From Limnomonas spitsbergensis (lineage: Eukaryota; Chlorophyta; Chlorophyceae; Chlamydomonadales): DNA of 64,000 bases. The translations under genes and the position numbers were made by a program. The notes under the pieces were generated by a model, which was given only the letters and a program-made list of their open reading frames with translations, was not told the DNA's origin and did no database searches. The first letter of the stretch is position 1; every line of letters starts with the position of its first letter. Positions 61,037-64,000 of this stretch are shown here, piece by piece. The DNA lies in the NCBI GenBank assembly GCA_037349105.1, contig JAYJMM010000034.1:1240001-1304000 (forward strand). The letters are read 5' to 3'.

Positions 61037-62665
61037 ATGAGGAGAAAAAACGGCCTGCAATGGCCTCTGGAATCACACCAGGTGCACTATTGCGAACAGT
61101 CGGTGACAGGGATCCTCATCCTGTTCCTTGCTGACCTCCTGTGCGTGCTTGCGCTGCAGGTTTTGTCCTTTGTCGTTTTTGGATTCCTTGTGGCTGGTGC
61201 CTATGCGTTTCTGATGCCCTTTGTTGAGAATGCTGGCGCCAGAATAGCACTTGCAACAATTTACGCCGTTCTTGTAAGCGTCGTCTTCCTGCTGGCTTAC
61301 CTGACCAGGTATGAGAAAACGTTCAGCTACTAATTGCAGCTGATAGTCACTCCATAACCACGCGAGTTCCTCTCTGCTGCAGTGCCTCTGATCCCTCCGA
61401 CCCAGGTTTGCAAGGCGGCAACAAGGGCGAGTACTATTGCGCTCTGTGCACGGTAAGAACCGCGCAAGTTGCGGGTAGCCTTAAACGGCCTTGCAGTCGT
61501 CATATGACTCGCGACTCATAGTGACAGGCACATGATGAGGGCATTTTCTGCACCATTCCAGTCACAAGCCTTGCAATGCATTGACTGTTGCTGTGCTCAC
61601 GTACTGTAATACATGTGTGCTCCGCAGGCTAGCGTGGGGCGCAGTAGCAAACATTGCCGAGCATGCGATCGCTGTGTGGAAGGCTTTGACCATCACTGCA
61701 AGTGGCTAAACAACTGTGTTGGTGACAAGAACTACCAGACCTTCTTCTGCCTGGTGCTACTCACATGCACCATGCTGCTGGTGCAGTTTGGCTGGGCGCT
61801 TTACCTGCTGTGCCGCAGCTTCTATGATGAGCAAACGATGCAAGGCCTAGTGAGCTCAAACTACACGGTCCGAGTCAACTACCGTGGCTGGCAGGTTGTG
61901 TTGGCCATGTACTTGTTGCTGCTAGCCGCGGCAATCCTCATGCTAGGAGAGCTGCTGTCATTCCACATCGTGCTGGTTACCAAGAACATGACGACGTATG
62001 ATTACATCATGGCACAAAGCGCAAGAGGAGATGAGGGCCCGATCAGCAGTGGTAGCTCCTCGGGTGCGCGTGCTGCCCTGTGCCGCTCTGGGCGCGTTGT
62101 GGATGAATCGTTGGCGATCGTGAGACCTCAACGGAAGTCGAAGGTCAGCCTGAACATATGCAAGGCCATGATGGCAGAAAAGCCCAAGGGAGACCCTCGC
62201 TCATGGGAGAAGATCGGTTCATCTGCGGTGGCCGCCAAGACTGGCAATCTGGCCTTACCCGTCATCGGTAATGCTGCCGTGGTCGAGAGCGAGTTTCCGC
62301 ACACTACGCAGCAACATCAGAAGCAAGCGCCCCTGCAGCACATATGCCCCGACGTCACGATGTGCCCTATGACACAAGCCCCAATGCCGGGCACTCTGTC
62401 GGACTATCCTGAGCTCGCTGGGTGCACATCTCCGCCGTCGGGCGTGAGGGCTATGTCGTCTTTAGAGTCGCCCAAGGTGACGGGGGCACTGGAGTTGCAA
62501 TTACCTGGTGGCACTCCAGAGACACCAGTCTATCAGGGCCGGCCTTTCCCGTCCAAATCGTCCACACCATCCGCGGAAGCCAATGAGCCGCCATCCTCGG
62601 TGAAGGCCTTACCAACTCTCCCGCCAATGCGCCAGCCACGAGCTGGCGGGCCCCCAAACAACTGA
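61037..62665 (+). CDS. DHHC-type protein S-palmitoyltransferase (plant PAT type)
   Basis: The preferred exons are 61037-61081, 61160-61308, 61383-61452 and 61628-62665 (TGA), giving 433 aa. The 78-bp segment 61082-61159 has GT and AG ends, no stop and a length divisible by three, so retention would give 459 aa. The N-terminus [15 protein letters not shown] followed directly by [17 protein letters not shown] matches plant PATs and favours splicing. Two membrane segments precede the cysteine-rich domain ([20 protein letters not shown], then [17 protein letters not shown] with the DHHC active site). Two more follow ([20 protein letters not shown] and [20 protein letters not shown]), then NMTTYDYIM, the TTxE-like motif. 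The cytosolic tail of about 220 residues is low complexity. It transfers palmitate to cysteines at endomembranes or plasma membrane. Confidence 0.93.
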
Positions 62666-64000
62666 ATAGATGACGGGATGAACAGAGAGCTAGCTTTCGA
62701 CGAAGAAGCTTTGGATGGCCCAAATAACAAAGCGCTGTATCAGGTGTTGCTTCTTTCATAAGGGGCCAGATATAGGTAACTCCCCTCTAGGCATGCCGCT
62801 TTCATCACACTTTCATCATGATTACCCATATACCGTAATGGCACTATTTGCTCTTCCCTGCTTCGTGCTGTGTAGATAGCCTCGCAGTTATCTGAGTGCC
62901 ATTTACTTCTAAGCTCTTCACAGCCTCAACTTGAGTTGACTGTATAGTTATTTGACTCATCGATAATACATACGATTTATATCTCGTAAGTCAGAACATT
63001 AATACCCAACATCATCAGGCAACTGCAAAGGGTCCTGTACTTCCTGTTATCCTTTTCAATTTTGAGCTCAATCAGATGTGCTCTCATTGCAGCCTCACTG
63101 CCCACTGCAAGAAAGCATGTATCAAGTGTTGCGTTTCTTTAAGGATGGGTAGGCCAGCAAACAACATACAGATTATTCAATTGTGTTGTTCTTTGTGCAA
63201 ATCTTGATGCCTGTTTAATACCAATGAGGAAGGCACTTCAGCTGGAATAGTGCCAAATCGTGTTGGTCCCGTTGTGAATAGACAGACTTAACCACAGAGT
63301 GGCAGGTCCAGTCAGGGGAATCTCAGGGGGTCCTGTCATGGTCCAATATGAAATGTGACGACCAAGGAGCGAGTTGAGTTTGAAACTACGCTAGCTCGTA
63401 AGACTGAGGATGGTGGGAGACTTAAGGCCTTGGTGGCTCCATGAGAGTGCTAACAAGGTTGCTGACAGCTGTCATCATGCTTTCTGTCTGTTGAGAACAA
63501 CACTGCATCGGATTGGGAAGCAAATTCATCTTGGTAATGATTCATTGAGCTCATCTCTGGCTGGGCTTCGCTCAAACGCTCGACCACGGGGGTGCCCAAA
63601 TGTCTGTTTGAGAGGAAAAAATTGTGTAGAGGGGAAGAAACAAAACAGAGAAACAAACGGGGGAGAGGAAGAAAACATTAAGCACATTCGCTGCATGCAT
63701 GCCTTCTTCCCTTGTCCATCATCATAGGCCGCATCGGGTCTCATGCCGCTGATTGCTGTGCATCCCCGGGCAAGTTCGAATCCGAAGGCCCTAGCATGTA
63801 TCCACCCTTTTCCACACTCGAAGTCGCCCGCTACCCACACAAGGGATACGTCTGCGTTATCTGGAATATCATTGGAATCGTTGTTAGGTCAGTCAATTAA
63901 CCGATGTGGACGGGGTGGCACGCAGTTGCAGTTGCGTGTTTCATCGTTATCATCAACGTCTTGGTGGTTTTATTTCCGGACGAAAGACCTGCTGGGAAGA
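62666..64000. other. DHHC 3' flank and possible start of an unidentified gene
   Basis: Up to about 63700 I see no gene. A plus-strand frame from an ATG at about 63796 (MYPPFSTLEVARYPHKGYVC, then a hydrophobic VIWNIIGIVV) reaches a possible donor AG|GTCAGT near 63890. It could be a first exon of a membrane protein that continues outside the window, but no family is recognised. Confidence 0.3.

Noticed and set aside
63760..63800. tRNA-like B-box (agttcgaatcc)
   Set aside because: The flanking bases do not form a T-stem, and no acceptor or anticodon stem was found.

Overview
The window is nuclear DNA from a green alga (Chlorophyta, probably a trebouxiophyte-type lineage; the exact taxon cannot be fixed from sequence alone). 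The evidence is plant-type proteins with many short exons: a Golgi-type UDP-arabinose 4-epimerase, a chloroplast PDZ-rubredoxin with a C-terminal membrane anchor, a plant-type pfkB kinase with a transit-like leader, and a plant-type DHHC palmitoyltransferase. Introns are GT-AG, mostly 70 to 700 bp, and TGTAA motifs of the green-algal poly(A) type follow two of the genes. No bacterial operon, CRISPR array or recognisable transposase was seen.

Layout. 1-2033 (+) is the 3' half of a CLPTM1-family membrane protein. 3650-8126 (+) is a MUR4/UXE-like UDP-arabinose 4-epimerase; two successive introns hold a CTGTTG hexamer tract and about 49 copies of a 27-bp minisatellite. 9748-14570 (-) is a long Q-rich protein with an eIF4E-binding-like motif (4E-T-like, tentative). 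15350-37263 (-) is a pfkB carbohydrate kinase whose third intron is 17.4 kb long and is almost entirely an array of about 202 units of 84 bp (18816-35806). 37455-43072 (+) is a calcineurin-like metallophosphoesterase with a transit-like leader. 43562-45900 (+) is the PDZ-rubredoxin, with 7-nt and 19-nt microexons. 46736-49130 (-) is a monoacylglycerol-lipase-like hydrolase. 49299-51846 (+) is a HERPUD-like ubiquitin-like ER membrane protein with a GC-AG intron. 52683-53687 (+) is ribosomal protein uS12 (RPS23). 54685-59883 (+) is a 2-oxoglutarate/Fe(II) prolyl-hydroxylase-like protein. 61037-62665 (+) is a DHHC palmitoyltransferase. No gene could be named in the last 1.3 kb.

The genes look like an ordinary mix of housekeeping functions (secretory pathway and cell wall, translation, ER quality control, plastid), not a dedicated pathway. 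Two gene pairs are divergent with less than 200 bp between start codons (37264-37454 and 49131-49298) and probably share promoters. The outstanding property of the locus is tandem repeats inside introns. Very long open frames over these arrays, on both strands, arise because the repeat units (84, 48, 45 and 27 bp, and the 6-bp hexamer) are multiples of three; they are not genes. All exon models were built by hand from splice sites, phase continuity and family resemblance.
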